Made by a program: the position numbers and the translations under genes
Notes under the pieces: model-generated
Seen by the model: only the letters and a program-made list of their open reading frames with translations
The model's database searches: none
What the model was told of the DNA's origin: nothing
Shown here: piece by piece, positions 19,101 through 34,100 of the stretch
Numbering within the stretch: position 1 is the first letter of the stretch
Layout: every line of letters starts with the position of its first letter
Source of the DNA: Paenibacillus sp. ACRRX
GTDB lineage: Bacteria; Bacillota; Bacilli; Paenibacillales; Paenibacillaceae
DNA length: 64,000 bases
Assembly (NCBI RefSeq): GCF_022346885.1
Contig: NZ_JAKRNK010000002.1
Coordinates: 186,001 to 250,000, forward strand
Direction of reading: 5' to 3'

Positions 19101-22100
19101 GGCAATTCGCGCAGTTGACCGTCTACCCCAACCAAGGGCCGCTTCCATTCGGCAAGCTCTTGTTGAACGGCGAAAGGCGTTGCGCTAAAATCAATGTTCG
19201 GATTGCTCGTCGCCGAATGTAAGGATGGAGCCAATTGCTTATGCTTAAGCTGCAGCAGCACCTTCGTCACCCCGGCGATCCCGGCCGCGCTCTCACAGTG
19301 TCCGATGTTCGATTTTGCCGATCCAAGGGCACAGAATTGGTTGTCCGGTGTAGACGTTCTGAAGGCCTTGACGAGCCCCGCCAACTCAATTGGATCGCCT
19401 AAGGAGGTACCGGTTCCATGGGCTTCCAAGTAACTGACGGACCGCGGATGAACGCCGGCTTCCTTTAGCGCTCTTCCAATCACGCTTGCCTGCGCATTTG
19501 GATTAGGGACCGTATAACCATTCGTTTTGCCTCCATGATTAATGGCCGTGCCCTTGATGACTCCATAAATATGGTCCCCGTCCGCGATCGCTTTGGATAA
19601 TGGCTTAAGCAGTACTGCACCTACGCCTTCACCTGGTACATATCCATCCCCGCCTTCTCCGAAGCTCTCGCAGCGCCCTTTGCTTGACAAGAAGCTGCCT
19701 TGCGTCAGCATCAAATACTTATTCGGGTGAACCGACACGTTCACACCGCCTGCGATAGCTAACTCGCACTCATCCTTTTGTAGGCTTTGGCAGGCTAGGT
19801 GGATGGACGTCAGCGAAGAGGAGCACATCGTGTCAACTGCCATGCTCGGTCCATGAAAATTAAAATAATAGGACACCCGATTGGCAATCGATGCCGGGCT
19901 TCCGCTTAGAGCAAAAGGCATGCCTTTAACCTGCGCCTGCGCTCCATACAATTGATACTCTTCATACATCACACCCACATATACGCCAACCTGACCAGGA
20001 AAATCGTGTTCCACAGAAGCGCCCAACGCATCCCTCGTGTAGCCTGCATCCTCAATCGCTTCATAAACGCATTCCAAAAACAGTCGCTCTTGCGGGTCCA
20101 TCACTTCGGCTTCTCGTGGAGATATGTTAAAAAATAACGGATCAAACCGATCCACCCCCTCGATGAAGCCTCCCCATTTACCACCGATCATTTTGTTCTT
20201 GCTCTCGTCTACATACAGTTGGTAATTCCAGCGATCTTTTGGAACTTCCGTTATGGAATCTTTTCCGTTCCTCAGGTTATCCCAAAATTGATTAACATTT
20301 TCCGCCCCCGGGTAACGTCCCGAGAGTCCGATTATGGCGATATCCAAGGACCCAGTAGCCTTCACCGCCGACGCTTGTGGTTCCAGAAGCGAGATTTGGG
20401 CGTAACGCTGTTTTGCGCCATTACGGACTAGACTCTTCATCGGTTGATTCACTGGGAGTGTAACTTCCTTCGGCAAGTCGACAGGGACCGCTTCCAGTTT
20501 CACGTTCAGCAGCCTGATGAGCGTCGCCCGATGTGATTTCAGAAAGTACGTCGTTAGTTCCCGGATCGTCTGATATTCGAAAAATAATGTTTTAGATAAA
20601 GAACCAAATACGGTTTCCAATTGATCGGTCAGCTGCATAACCATCAAGGAATCAATTCCATACAACTCCATCGGAGCATCTGCCTCGATCCGTTTCTCTG
20701 GAAGCTTGAGTACCGTGGAAAGCTGCTTTTTAAGGAATTGTTCCGCTTTCCCTTGCAGCACATCCTGCCCCGTCTCCCGAGCTTCCTGCTGATGCTCTCC
20801 CCTAGCAAACAAGCTGAAATGAACCTCGCGAATAAAGCTGATAAACTGGTTGACTGTCGCGTATTCATAAAAGATCGTCGTTGGCAAATCGAGCTTGTAC
20901 GTCTGATTCATAGCAGCCGCAAGCTCAGCCAACATCGCTTGATCCAATCCGTAATCGGTCAGCTCAACATTGACGTCGATATCAGCAGGCTCTACTCTCA
21001 ACATGTCAGCGATGATGTTCATCAAATAAGCTTGCATTTTATCCAGCTCCATAGAGCGATTAATCGACTGATTCTCACTCTTGTCTCTGGCTGCAGTCTC
21101 GCTCGCCGTCCGTAATGAAGCCTGTGCTGCAGCCTGGTCTACACGGTCCGCATGGTCCGCAAACTGGACTGTGCTTCCCGGCATCTTAGCGGACGCTCTC
21201 ATTTGCGCTGCATGGCCGTGTACAGCCATAATTCGATTCTTCCCGGTGGCGTATGCTTGATAAAGGAGTCGAATGCCCATCTGTGACTCAAGCGGGAGCA
21301 TGCCCGTTTTGTCCGCCATTCGCTTCTCTGCTGCTTCATCTACGCGCATTCCACCTTCTTTCCAGAGTGGCCAATTGATGGACAGCGTTCGCCCTGGCCG
21401 TTTGTCCACAGCGGCCCATTCATGGCGGCGTTCTGCAAAGCGGTCCATAAAAGCGTTCGCCGCCGCATAATCCGCTTGACCTGGGTTGCCCATCGCTGCG
21501 GTAATAGAGGAAAACAAAATGAAGAAGTCCAGCTCCTCATCTTTGCTGGCATCATCTAAATGAACGACTCCAGCCACTTTCGGAGCCAGAACTTCTTCCA
21601 GTTCATTCACCTGCTTCATGAGAATATAGTTGTCTCGGATTATTCCGGCGCTGTGGATAATCCCGTTCAAACTTCCAAATTCTATCCGAATTTGTTGAAT
21701 GAGCTGGTCTACAGCCTGTTTATCCGTCACATCCACTTGCCGATAGACTACCCGCGCACCAAGTGCATCCAAAGCCTGCAGCCTCGCTGCTTTTTCCGCG
21801 GACAGCTTCGATCTTCCCGTGAGTATCAAGGTAGCCTTCTCTGTTTGTCGGGTGATTTCCTGTGCAAATAGCAGACCCAAACCGCCTGCCCCTCCGGTAA
21901 TTAAGTACACACCTCCCTTTTTCCAAGGGATTACCGTTTCATTTGGATTATCGGCTTTCATTCCTTCCCAGCGTTCTACCCAGCGTTTGCCGTGCGCGTA
22001 GCGAATTTGAATGTCATCAGAGCAATGCCGATTCTCCTTGAGCTTCTGGACGAGTGCCAGCCCGTCTATTTCTGCTGGTACTTCGATGATCTGCCCGATC

Positions 22101-25100
22101 AGCTGCGGATTTTCCAGCCGCGCGGTCTTTATCATCCCTGCAAGCCCGGCAAGGATTTGCAGATCTCCGTTGCTAGGTGTAACGAGTTGGATCAGGACAT
22201 TGCCATCCGGCTTACTCTTTATCACCTGTTGAATGCACGCAAACAACTGGGCGGCGCAGCTTTCGTACGCCTTGTCTATTCCTGAAACGACGCCCGGCCG
22301 CAGCCGCAGGCACTCCACTTCAGGCATCGCTGTAGCTATATGTTCGTAGAGCCGATCATCAACAGCGGCGAGGATGACCATTTGCTTGGCATAATACAGC
22401 TGCGGACTGTTCCAATTTGTTGTTGCTTGTTCTTTCCAGATTGGCTCGAATAGAATCGATTCTATGCCTGATGAGGACGAGAGCATATCCGTATCTCCTG
22501 TCGTAACCCGCGACGTGAAGCCATTCAAACATACACAAATGTGTCCTTGCTCATCGCATAGCTCAATATCTAGCTTCTGCAACTTCGCTGCTGCAGTGCT
22601 GTCTTTGCTGTATCGGAGGCGAGCCCACATCTCAGCTTTGCATGGCGCGAATATGTCCAATTCCTCCAGCGCAAATGGCAGGGCTGGTGTATTTGCAGCC
22701 GGTTTATCCGTTCCATCACTTATAAGAAGCCCGATTGCGGCCTGCAATGCTGAATCCATCAAGCAAGGATGCAGTACGTACCTCTGCTCCGTGCTGGCCA
22801 GACTGTGTGGAAGCTTCAGCTTGGCCAGCACTTGCCCCTGACCTGCGTAGATCCGTTCGATTCCTCGATGTCCTTCTCCGTATGAAAGTCCAATCGCTTC
22901 AAAAGCTTTGTAGCAGTCGGTGGCAGAGAGTTCTCTTTGGCTGCATTCCGCTTGTATAGCCGCTACATCAAGACAAGGGATGTCCCCTTCCAGTCTGTGG
23001 AAGCTGACACAACCTTTGCTGTATACCGTTCTATCATCGGTTTTTTTAGCGTAAATCTCGTAACCAATCTCCCCGCTGTCTTCGGGATATAATCCGATAT
23101 GGGCTTGTACAGGCACTTCCTCCACGCGCAGCGGATTCGCCCACACGACATGCTTAAGCCGGACCACGACTTGTGATTGCAGCGTATTCGCAGCTTCCTC
23201 TTGTTTTGACATTTCAGCCGCATATTCAGCTGCTGCCCGCGCCATCTCCAAGTACGCCACGCCTGGCAGCACCTTGCTGCCCATGACCTTATGGTCGCTC
23301 AAGAAAAACTCGTCGCCAGTAAATGTAGAGCTGAACCGCTGTTCTGCAAAGCTTGACGTATTGTGCTGCAGCAACGGATGGTACTGCTGTGTTGGCAGTG
23401 AACCCGTCGAATCGCTTTTTGACGGAACTGCTGCCTCTGCCCAGTAGTGCTCCTTCGCGAACGGATACGGCGGTAGATGTACTCGGACTGGTCTAGCCCC
23501 ATCGACATCCATGAGTTCGATCGGAATGTCATAGCCTTGGCAGTATAAATCTGCCATGGCATACAGGTTTTCCTGATGCTTCCGCATATTTTGGACAGTT
23601 TCCTTACTTTGCCGCATCAGTTCATGCATATACTGCCGCAGCGCAGCCTGCCCCTCGAAATCTCGCGGCACCGTGCTGCGGAATATATTCGGCCGTTTTT
23701 CCATCAGCTTCGCCTGCGTCCAGGTATAGACAGCATCTTCACGGTCAACTACCACGATAGCGCAGCGGTGTTTGAAATGGTGCCGGCCAGCGTGCAGCGT
23801 ATAGCTAATCTCAGATAAGGTTTGGCCAGCAGCGAACGATGCGGACTGCTGTGATTTCTCCGCATGGTCATCTAAGATTGCTATCAACTGTTGTATCTTC
23901 TCTTGCAGTGCTTCCTCGGTTTTGGCAGACAAGGGCAGCAAATAATAAGGGGCATCGTTAGATGTTCTAGCTTGTCTCTTTCTAACATAGCTTTGAACGA
24001 CGAGATGAGCATTTGTCCCGCTCATCCCGAAAGAACTAACCGCCCCTATTCTTCTGCTGCCGCTGTTTTCTGCCCAAGGCCTGCTTTGTTTATTCACATA
24101 GAACGGGCTGTTTTTCCACTGGATATACTCGTTCTCTTGCTCGCAATGCAAACTTGCTGGAATGGTGTCATACCGCATCGCCTGCACTAAGCTGATCAAG
24201 CTGACGATACCCGACGCTGCCAACGTATGCCCAAGGTTCGTTTTTGTAGAAGTTAATGCACAATAGCGCTCTTTATTTGTTTGCGTTTGAAATGCGTTGA
24301 CCAATGCATTTACTTCCACCGGATCGCCCAATTTCGTTCCGGTTCCATGCGTCACAATATACTCGATCTCTTCTGGATTTATATCATATTTGCGATACAC
24401 GTCTTTCAGTAAATTGGCTTGCGCCATACCGCTTGGCGCCGTAATGCCGTTTGTTTTCCCGTCGTAATTGATTCCGCTGCCGCGAATGACCGCGTAAATC
24501 GGATCGCCGTCTTCCTCGGCGCGGGACAATCGCTTCAGCACAAGCGCTGCGACAGCTTCCCCGGGAACCATTCCATTTGCCCGCCGATCAAAAGCATAAC
24601 ATCTGCCTTCTTCTGAAAGCATACCTGCCTGTTTCATTACTTCAAACGGCTCCACGGATAGCATCAAGCCGACCCCGGCAGCTACCGCTGTATCACATTC
24701 AGCAAGACGCAGGCTCATGCATGCCTGATGCACAGCAACCAAGCCAGAGGAGCAAGCGGTATTTATCGCCATGTTGGGTCCGGTTAAGTTTAAGAAATAG
24801 GACAAGCGTGCAGCCAGTATTGCATTGTGATTTGATGTGATCGAAGCATCAGACCCTACCAGCTTTACGTAATCATCATTGTTTTCAATCCCTACAAACA
24901 TGCCAATACAGTTGTGTTTCAACTGTGCTTCGCCGTAACCCGCATCCTCCAGCGCATTCCATGACTCCTGCAGCAATAGCCGCTGCCGCGGGTCCATGGT
25001 TTCCGCTTCGCGTGGAGAGATTTCAAAGAACAACGGATCAAACTCGTTCACTCCCGGAACGAAGCCGCCTTTGCAAGCACAATGCTGGACTCCCCGAATA

Positions 25101-28100
25101 TAAGGGCGCACTGCTACCATGTCGGTAATAACCTCTCTGCCTTCGGCCAGAATGTTCCACAACTCATCAACCGATCTCGCTTGCGGAAACCGGCCGCTCA
25201 TACCGATGATCGCTATCGGCTCAGCAGCGCTTAATGCTGAATTGCTTGGCGACTCTACGTCAACAGAGATCTGCATCTCCTCTTCTCCCCATTCTGCTTG
25301 AAAAAGAATTGAGGAAGCAGCTGTTGAAGGGGAAGCATCACGTGCGGAAATAGGTGTCAAAGCCGATGCCGCTTCCTGCGGCGCTACTTCGCTGTAGAAC
25401 GCTTGGATCGTATCCGGGAATGTGCTTAATACATATTCAGTAATCCGCAGCAAGGTAGAATATTCGAAAAACAGTGCCGGCGATATATCGACTTGATAAT
25501 GCAATGCGATTATCTCGGCAAAATTAGCCAAGCCAATGGAATCGAAGCCGAACTCGGCTAAATGATCGTCGATATCGAGCTGTTCCATAGGAATATGCAG
25601 CAGTTGTCCAGCTAATTGCTTCAGATCCAGCTCCACACATTTCTCCACGCTTAAGCCTCTCATGCCCGTTCGACTAACAGTACTCGCTGCACCGAATTCG
25701 CGGACATTATTCGCTTGTCCATACTGGTGCGACTGTTTCTGCTCTTGAGATTCTTGCTGCCGCTCAAGGTATACCGGATTCTGATTAGGTTCCTCTACTA
25801 GCCCTAGGAAACGATGCACCCGCTCTCGTTGTCCAGCAAGGATCATAAACTGTGACTTTTGCTGCAACAACATTTGCTCAAACAAAGCGATGCCTTCGTC
25901 GTTGTCTAATAAGCGCTGTCCGCTTGTTTTCATGTACATATGTGTAGCTGAATCGTTGCCGAAACCCATACCCCCGTGTCTCCACAATGGCCAATTGATG
26001 ACCAGTGCTTTGCCCGGCTCTATTTGATTTCTATGGTGTGCATAACTCATTTGGAAGCGGTTGGCAACGGCATAATCACACGAGCCGAAATCCCCCAATA
26101 TGGCGGCTGTCGAGGAGAAGTAGCATATAAAATCCAATGCTTCTCCTTTTAGTACTTCATCAAGCACCAACGTGCCTGTGATTTTGGGAGCCACAATACG
26201 AGAAAAGTCATCCATGCTCTTTTCAAAAACATGATGGTTGCTCATCAATCCGGCTGCATGAATGACACCACTAATGCCTCCGAATTGCTGTCTGGCAAGC
26301 CGGATTCCTTCCCGCATCCCATCCAGATCACAAACATCCGCTTGCACGAATAACACTTTACTTCCTAATTCTACTATTTTGTTAATTTTTGATTGTTTTT
26401 CCGTATTCAACAGTGCTCGGCCGATCAGGATCAAATTCACGGCATACTTTTTGGCAAGCGCTTCAGCAAATATAAGGCCTAATCCTCCAGTACCCCCTGT
26501 AATCAGGTAAGTCCCTCCACTGCGGACCGAGCGGGCGCAGGCATTAACAAGTTCAACCGATTGAATTTGGCTGACATACCGTTTTCCCTGCCGATACAAG
26601 ACGCTCTGCGCAGCCTCTGCATGCAGCTCCTCCACGATATGGGTCAAGCGTCCCTTGCTCCCCTTCATAGTGGATTCCAGATTCATTTGAACAGCTTCTT
26701 TGCAAATGATGTGGACTCGCATCTTAGGCATGACTAATCGCAAGGATTGCTTGAATCCGTTCCAGGCGTCGAGATAACAGAACTCGAGCCCATCCGCGAA
26801 TTCACCAGCTAATAGCAACCGATGTGGCTTGATTTGTTCCGTGTGCATCGCTTGAAGCATATATAAAATACCGGAATATTCCCTAACCCATTTTCGATCT
26901 TCCATGGCCCACAAATATAGTACAGTGTCTACATCTCCATGCTCCTCGCGGATGCTGCGAAATGCTTCTTTATAGGACTGTCCTTCGTTGGGAAGAATGC
27001 TATACATGTTAGCAGCCACTTTGCAAAAATGGGTTCCGGCAGTTATAAAAATAAGATAGGTTTGCGAATGAATCATCCGCAGTTCCGCGGAGATCTCCTG
27101 CTGATTGGAGGTGTCGGACAGAAAGCAGATTACAATCTTCATTCTGTCCCCCTGCAAAGCCGGGAGCTCAGTTATCTCCTCTGCCTGCCACACTTCCTCA
27201 AAGGTCATCGTTTCATACACACCCTGGTGATCTGTAGTTTGCTGCCCGATTTCCAAGGCATTGTCATCCTGCAACGGCTTGGCGGACAGCGGCATATGGG
27301 CCGGTGTGATACTGGTCAATGGCTGTATGTCCTTTGCGACCCAATACTGTTCATTTACAAAAGGATAAGTCGGCAGACTCATCCGCCGAGGCTTGTTGTC
27401 TGAATTGACATACATTGTTTCCCAATCGATTTCAAAACCTTTGACCCATAACTCCAGCAAATTAACATATTTTCCGCGTTCAAACCATCTGTTGACGGTG
27501 TCAACCATCTCTTCATCAGCGGTAAAAAGCGCCAACGCCTCTTTGTTCCGTTTAACGTTGCCACGAAATACCTCCTGAAGATCCAGCTGGCCGTCGACAT
27601 AACTACTCAACTTTCTCTGGATCTCTTCGACAGAACCGGCAATTAAAGAAAGCCGCTCATCCATCGCTTCTCGCCCAACCTGCAAGGTATAAGCCAGATT
27701 TGCGATGTTTATGTCCGTACAACCCTCTTCTTCGATAAAGGCTAACAGTTGCTTGGCCTTGACCATCAACCGTTCTTCATTCTTGGCAGACAGTACGATC
27801 AACGCGGGAGGACTGGATGAGGCAGTAGACTGGACATCGACCGCTTGAGTAACATATTCTTCCAAAATCACATGTGCGTTCACGCCCCCCGCACCGAACG
27901 ATGAAACTCCAGCTATTCTCGGGTACTCCTGGCATTTCCCGTCCAGCTCCATAACTGGCCGCTTCCATTCACCCAGCGTTTGCTGTACGGCAAATGGTGT
28001 GCTGGAAAAGAAAATATTCGGATTTAATTCCCCGGCATGCAAGCTCGGTGCCAACTGGCCATGCTTCATTTGCAGAATGACCTTTGTTATTCCGGCGATG

Positions 28101-31100
28101 CCTGCAGCCGCTTCCAAATGACCAATATTGCTTTTTACCGAGCCGATTGCACAGAAGTTGGTATCCTCCGTATCTTTTGCAAATGCTTGGCACAATCCAG
28201 TAATTTCAATAGGATCGCCAAGCTCCGTTCCCGTTCCATGCGCCTCGATGTAACTGATCGTACGAGCATGTATCCCCGCCTTTTCTATGGCCTCCCGTAC
28301 AAGCTCACCTTGTGCAGTTGGGTTCGGAACGCGATAGCCATTCGTTTTGCCGCCATGATTCATGCTCGTTGCACGAATAACCGCATAAATGTGATCGCCA
28401 TCGGCAATCGCTTTAGCCAACGGCTTCAGAATTATAGCACCTACGCCTTCTCCGGGCACAAAGCCGTTCGCTCCGGCTCCGAAGCTTTTGCATTTGCCGT
28501 CAGACGACAGCATTTGGCCTCCGCACAGCTCTACGTAATTGGAAGGATGTAAATATAAATTTACACCGCCCGCTATCGCCATTTCACATTCTCCGTGGCG
28601 AAGATGTTCACAGGCTATATGCACAGCGGTTAACGAAGAAGAGCACATCGTATCGAGTGGCATGCTGGGGCCCTTCAGATTGAACAAATACGATACACGA
28701 TTTGCAATGGAGCCGAAGGACGTGAACGGAAATAGTTCTCCGCCTTTGCCGATTAGTGTCGGACCGTGTAAAGCATAGCCCGTCTTTGTGACCCCTGCAT
28801 ATACGCCTACGCGCCCTTTGTGCCGCTCTGATATTAGTTCTTTGGTGTACCCTGCATCTTCCAGAGCCTCCCAACAAGTTTGTAGAAACAAACGCTCCTG
28901 AGGATCGATGTTCATAGCCTCACGCGGCGAAATAGCAAAGAATCGCGGGTCGAATTCAGCAAAGCCATCAATAAATCCTCCCCATTTGCTGTAGCTTTTA
29001 CCGCGCGCAAAAGCCTCTTTACGATCTGGATCATAAAAATGTTCGAGCGGCCAGCGTTCTTGCGGAATCTCGCCGATGCAGTCCTTGCCCTGCTTCAGAT
29101 TGCTCCAAAACGCTTTAAGATTTGGGGCCTGCGGATATTGACCGCTTAGTCCAATAATCGCAATAGGCTCATCTTCGCCATCCGCATGATCCGGGCGACC
29201 ATTCTTCTGCTGCTCCCTGTTCGTTAGTTGTGAATTTGATACGTCTTGATTTACTTTATCATTCGTTACCGATGTTATGGTTTTTCTCCCGAAGGTCGAA
29301 GCCGGCTTAATGTCGGTCACGGTGGCTGATTCATTAAAATTTGTCCACTCCGCACATTTTTCCGGATAATTCGATACCAAAGCATTCGCAATTTCGTGTA
29401 AGGTCCGATATTCATAAAACAACGTTTTTGAAATCGATCCATAACGTTGTTCGAGCTTTTCATTCAGCTGCATGACGAGAACGGAGTCGATCCCATAATG
29501 CTCCAAAGGCTCATGCACATCGATCTGATCCACAGTCACCTTAATTTCCTCGGCAAAAAACAATCTGAATCGGGCAAGCATTAATTCCCGTAATTGTTTT
29601 AATCGTCTTTTGTCAAAGTCGTGATCCGTTGATTGTGCATCAATAGGGTTGTCTGTACGAGCATCGTCTGCGTGCAGGAAGAAATGCTTTAACTTCGGAA
29701 TGTCTCCGGCAAGCACCATAAGCCGCTGCTTATCCCAAACAAATGCTTCGGATAAGGCGCTCAGACCCATTTCCGACGTCATTCCAGTCATCCCTGTTGC
29801 CTGCTTCATCATCGCTTCGATTTGACCACCCACATGCATACCGCCTTCTCTCCAAAGCGGCCAGTTAATCGAAACGGAAGCTCCATGGCGTTTTTTCTCA
29901 GCGACCAACTTATTGCGATATACCGCATATTGATCCATGAATGCATTGGCCATCGCATAATCCGCTTGACCTGGATTTCCTAATATACCGGTGAGCGAAG
30001 AAAATAAAAGGAAGAAATCTAAATCCATCCCTTTGCTTGCCTCATCCAAATATACAGTCCCGCTTACTTTAGGAGCCAACACGCTACTCAGTTCTGCTGC
30101 CGTTTTCTTTAAAATGTAATTATCTTGGATAATACCCGCACAATGAAGTATCCCGTCAAGACGGCTCCAAGTGTCCCGGATCTCCCTTATCAAGCGGTTT
30201 ACTGCAAAGCAATCTGTGACATCCGTCTTATAATACTGAACCTGTGCACCTACCGTTTCCAGTTGCATGAGCTTTGCATGCTTCTCTTCGTTCAACTCTG
30301 TTCTTCCCGTGAGAATCAAAACGGCACCTTTCACTTGACGGGCGATGTCGTTCGCCAGGACAAAACCTAACCCACCAGTTCCCCCGGTGATCAAATAGAT
30401 TCCTCCGTCTTTCCATGGAAGCTGCTTTATCTTTTGGGATTCCTCTGCAGCCATTGCTTGCTCGCACTCGCGCCAGGTGGACACCCATCGTTTTCCTTCG
30501 TTATATCGAATATGGACATCCTGAGGGGCCTGCCCATTATCTTTGAGTTTTCCTATCCAATCGTTAGTTGGTACTTCTCCCGGCTCTATTTCAATCAACT
30601 GCCCAATCAGCTTCGGATTCTCCAGTCTTGCTGTTTTTAATAGGCCTGCAAGTCCGGCATGTAGCTGGGCTTCTCCCTCCCGGGGGACAACGATCTGAAC
30701 CAGCACAAATCCTTCAGGCTTGCTCTGAATAATCGATTGAATTTCAGTAAATGCCGCTGAAGCATAATCCTCGAACCGACGTTCCAATTGATTATGCTCT
30801 GATAGTAAACGAGTGCACGAAACCTCGTTCCAACGGCTCGTAATCTCCTTATGTAATCCTCCAATATCAGATTCTTCACACAGTATCACAATATGATTGG
30901 TGTAGGTGGCCAGCTCAGCTCTCCTTGATACGGGTCTCTCTTCCCAAATAGGCTCCAGCATCACGATGCCCGTTGCTTCTTGCATAGACGGATGATCGAG
31001 TTCTAGAGATCGAGTGGTGGTAGTTTTGCTGGCTGAAGGTTTTTGCTGCGTCTGCACCCAGTACCGTTCTCTGGCGAATGGATAAGTAGGTAGTGAAATC

Positions 31101-34100
31101 CTTGAGTATCCGCCGCCGTCAAATAGTTCACTGTACTCCAACTCATATCCTTGCACAAAAAGATCGGCAACTGCGGACAAGCTTGCAAAGAAGCGAGAAG
31201 TGTCACTGGCCTGTTTGCATTCTTGGATGCTTTGGTTTCCTGCAGAACGCTCCAAGGCGTTCTGATGTTGCTGCTCATTACGATCTAGGACAGACACATA
31301 AAGCCCGCTCGCTGTTCCCGTGTCCAGCCATGCTTTCAATAGGCTGGAAAGTTCATCAGGATCTTGGACGACGCAGGCCAAACGGCAGTTCATATGCTTC
31401 CTTCCTAACAACAGCGTATAACTCATATTTCCGATATTTACAGAAACATCTGTTTCGCAATAGGCTGCCAATTGACGGGCTTGTATGCGTAATTGTTCAA
31501 GTGATCGAGCAGACAATACGACTATATAGCTGGGCTGCTCCGAGTGCTTTCGCTCCACCCTCGGCGCTTCTTCAAGGACGATATGTGCATTTGTACCGCT
31601 GAATCCAAATGAGCTGACGGCCGCACAACGTTTAGTATTCGCGTTAACAGTCCAATCCTTCAAGCTCGTATTGATATAGAACGGACTGTCTGTGAAGTTG
31701 ATATTTGAATTGCCAACCCGGTAATGAAGGGACGGTGGTATTTGCTTATGTTTAAGCGACAATAAAATTTTGATAACACCCGCAATTCCGGCTGCCACCG
31801 TCAAGTGGCCGATATTGCTCTTAATCGAACCGAGCGCACAAAATTCCGCCTTGTCTGTATAATTGCGGAAAGCCCGTGTCAACGCCTTATATTCAATAGG
31901 ATCGCCAAGTTGGGTACCCGTACCATGTGCTTCTACCATCTGGATCTGCTCCGGATGGATGCCGAATGTATCGTATACATGCCGTTCCAGCCGTTCCTGC
32001 GATTTGGCGCTTGGTGCTGTAATGCCATTGGTTGTACCGTCCTGATTGATTCCGCTTCCGCGAATAACGGCATATATCTGGTCACCGTCTGCGATCGCAT
32101 CCTCCAAGCGCTTCATCACAATCGCGCCCGCCCCTTCTCCTGGGACAAAGCCATCCGCCCGCTCATCGAACGTATGACAGCGCCCTGTCGGAGACAACAT
32201 ACCTGCCCGATTGGAGCAAAGAAATAAATTCGGCGTGGATTGAATAAACACACCACCTGCCAGTGCCATTTCAATTTCCCCTGCCCATAGTGCCTGGCAT
32301 GCGAGATGAATGGCTACCAAGGAACTGGAGCACGCCGTGTCTACGGCGATTGCGGGTCCTTGCAGATCCAAATAATAAGCAATCCGGGCAGGGATCAACG
32401 AACCTGAGTTCCCCCAAAACGCTTGAGCCGGGGGATTATCGCCGAGAATATGGAGATAATCCGTGCCGCCGCTCCCTACATACACACCGCATGTTTTTCC
32501 TTGAACGCCTGCCCCTGCATATCCCGCATCTTCCAACGCGCTCCAGGCCAGCTCCAGAAATATCCGCTGCTGCGGATCCATGTACGTCGCTTCTATACCC
32601 GAAATATTAAAAAAGAGCGGATCGAATTGATCGATATTGTCGACAAAACTTCCGAATTTACAATACTCCGCCCCCTCAGGGTAATACTCCGCCAAATTCC
32701 AACGGGATACTTCCTGAATTAAATCGGTTCCACTTGCAAGATGAGTCCATAGCTCATCTACAGATGTGGAGCCCGCAAACCGACCGCTCATTCCGATAAT
32801 GGCGATATCGGTTCTTTCAGCTTTTGTCTCTGTTCTTGCAGCGGACGTCCCTTCAGCACGAGAAAAGCGGTTGGTAGGTGTAGCTCCTGTGTTCTTCCTT
32901 TTATTTTGCCGAATCGGGGCTACCATCGAATCTTCTTCCGCTGCTGCCGCGTGCTGAGCAAGGCTTTGCTTAAGTGCATCAGCATGCTGCGATAAAATAT
33001 GCTTTGCCAACTGATTTACGGAGTTATAGTCAAATAAGTCCGTGCTTTCGAGGTCAACCTTCAACGTACGGTTTATGAACCGTACCAACTGCACACCCGT
33101 AATCGAATCTACCCCATAATCGGAAAACGATTCGTCATGATCGATCAGATGAAGCTCGACTTTGAGCGATTCCGATATGTTCTGCATAATCATGTGCTTG
33201 ACATGAGCCGCCACCACGGAGTCCGTCACCTGATGGCAAAGCTCAAGTTCTGTGTTCACAACTGCTTCCTTCTTTTTCTTCGTCGCTGCATCGTTATCAG
33301 CTGCTTTGCAATCCAGAATGTGCGACTTGGCTTTTTGAGTGAGCCGAATTCTGCCATCGCTTCCGGCGGCAATAATTTGTTGACCGAGTGCTTTTGCATC
33401 GCTTGTCGGGAAGTTAATGGAGTGGTACCCTTCTATTTCCAATGATTTTTTCCATGATTCGCAATACAATCCAGGGCAACCCGGAATTCGTCGCGTCTCA
33501 TCCTCATATAGCCACCAGCCCTGCAGCAATCCAAAGGTGACGTGGTTAAATAACGTTCTATCCGTAATTTCATTGAGGACAAGCAGGCCGTTTTTTTGCA
33601 GCAAGGCTTTTACGTGCCGCAGCGTATGCCTAATATTTTGAGTTGCATGGAGCACATTGGCGGCAATGACGATATGATAACCGCCCAATTCGATTCCTTG
33701 ATCTATGATTGATTGTTCGATGTTCAACATTTTGTACGTTAAAAAAGGATTTTCTGCTCCATACTCCTTTTCTGCATGCAGCAGAAAAGCTTTGGACACA
33801 TCCGTATAACAGTATTCCTCCATATGCTGCCGGTAAGGCTCAAGTCTACGGAATACGGTAGCGCTTGTTCCACCTGTACCCGCACCGATTTCTAACATAC
33901 GAATGCGGGCGCTTGGATCTCGGCGAAGGTGCTCCTGTATATAACTGACAATTGTATCGGCCAATCTTTCATTAAAATAATCCGCTATCTGGTTATGCTT
34001 ATAAATACCTTCAACCAAGGACAATGAGGAATTTGGAAACATGATTTCGGAGGCCGCTTTTTTTCCAGTTAGGATTTGCGGCAGCGCCCGCAGCATGGTC

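Noticed and set aside
20540-21067. Tandem ACPs as a sign of beta-branching
   Set aside because: One ACP is inactive, neither shows an obvious Trp-flag motif, and no HMG-CoA-synthase cassette gene is present in the window.
20621-21115. Open frames of 100-185 codons on the plus strand, for example 20621-21115, 36477-37001, 28037-28552, 26939-27403
   Set aside because: They lie wholly inside well-supported minus-strand PKS domains and encode no recognisable family. They recur at equivalent places in homologous domains, as expected for antisense shadows.
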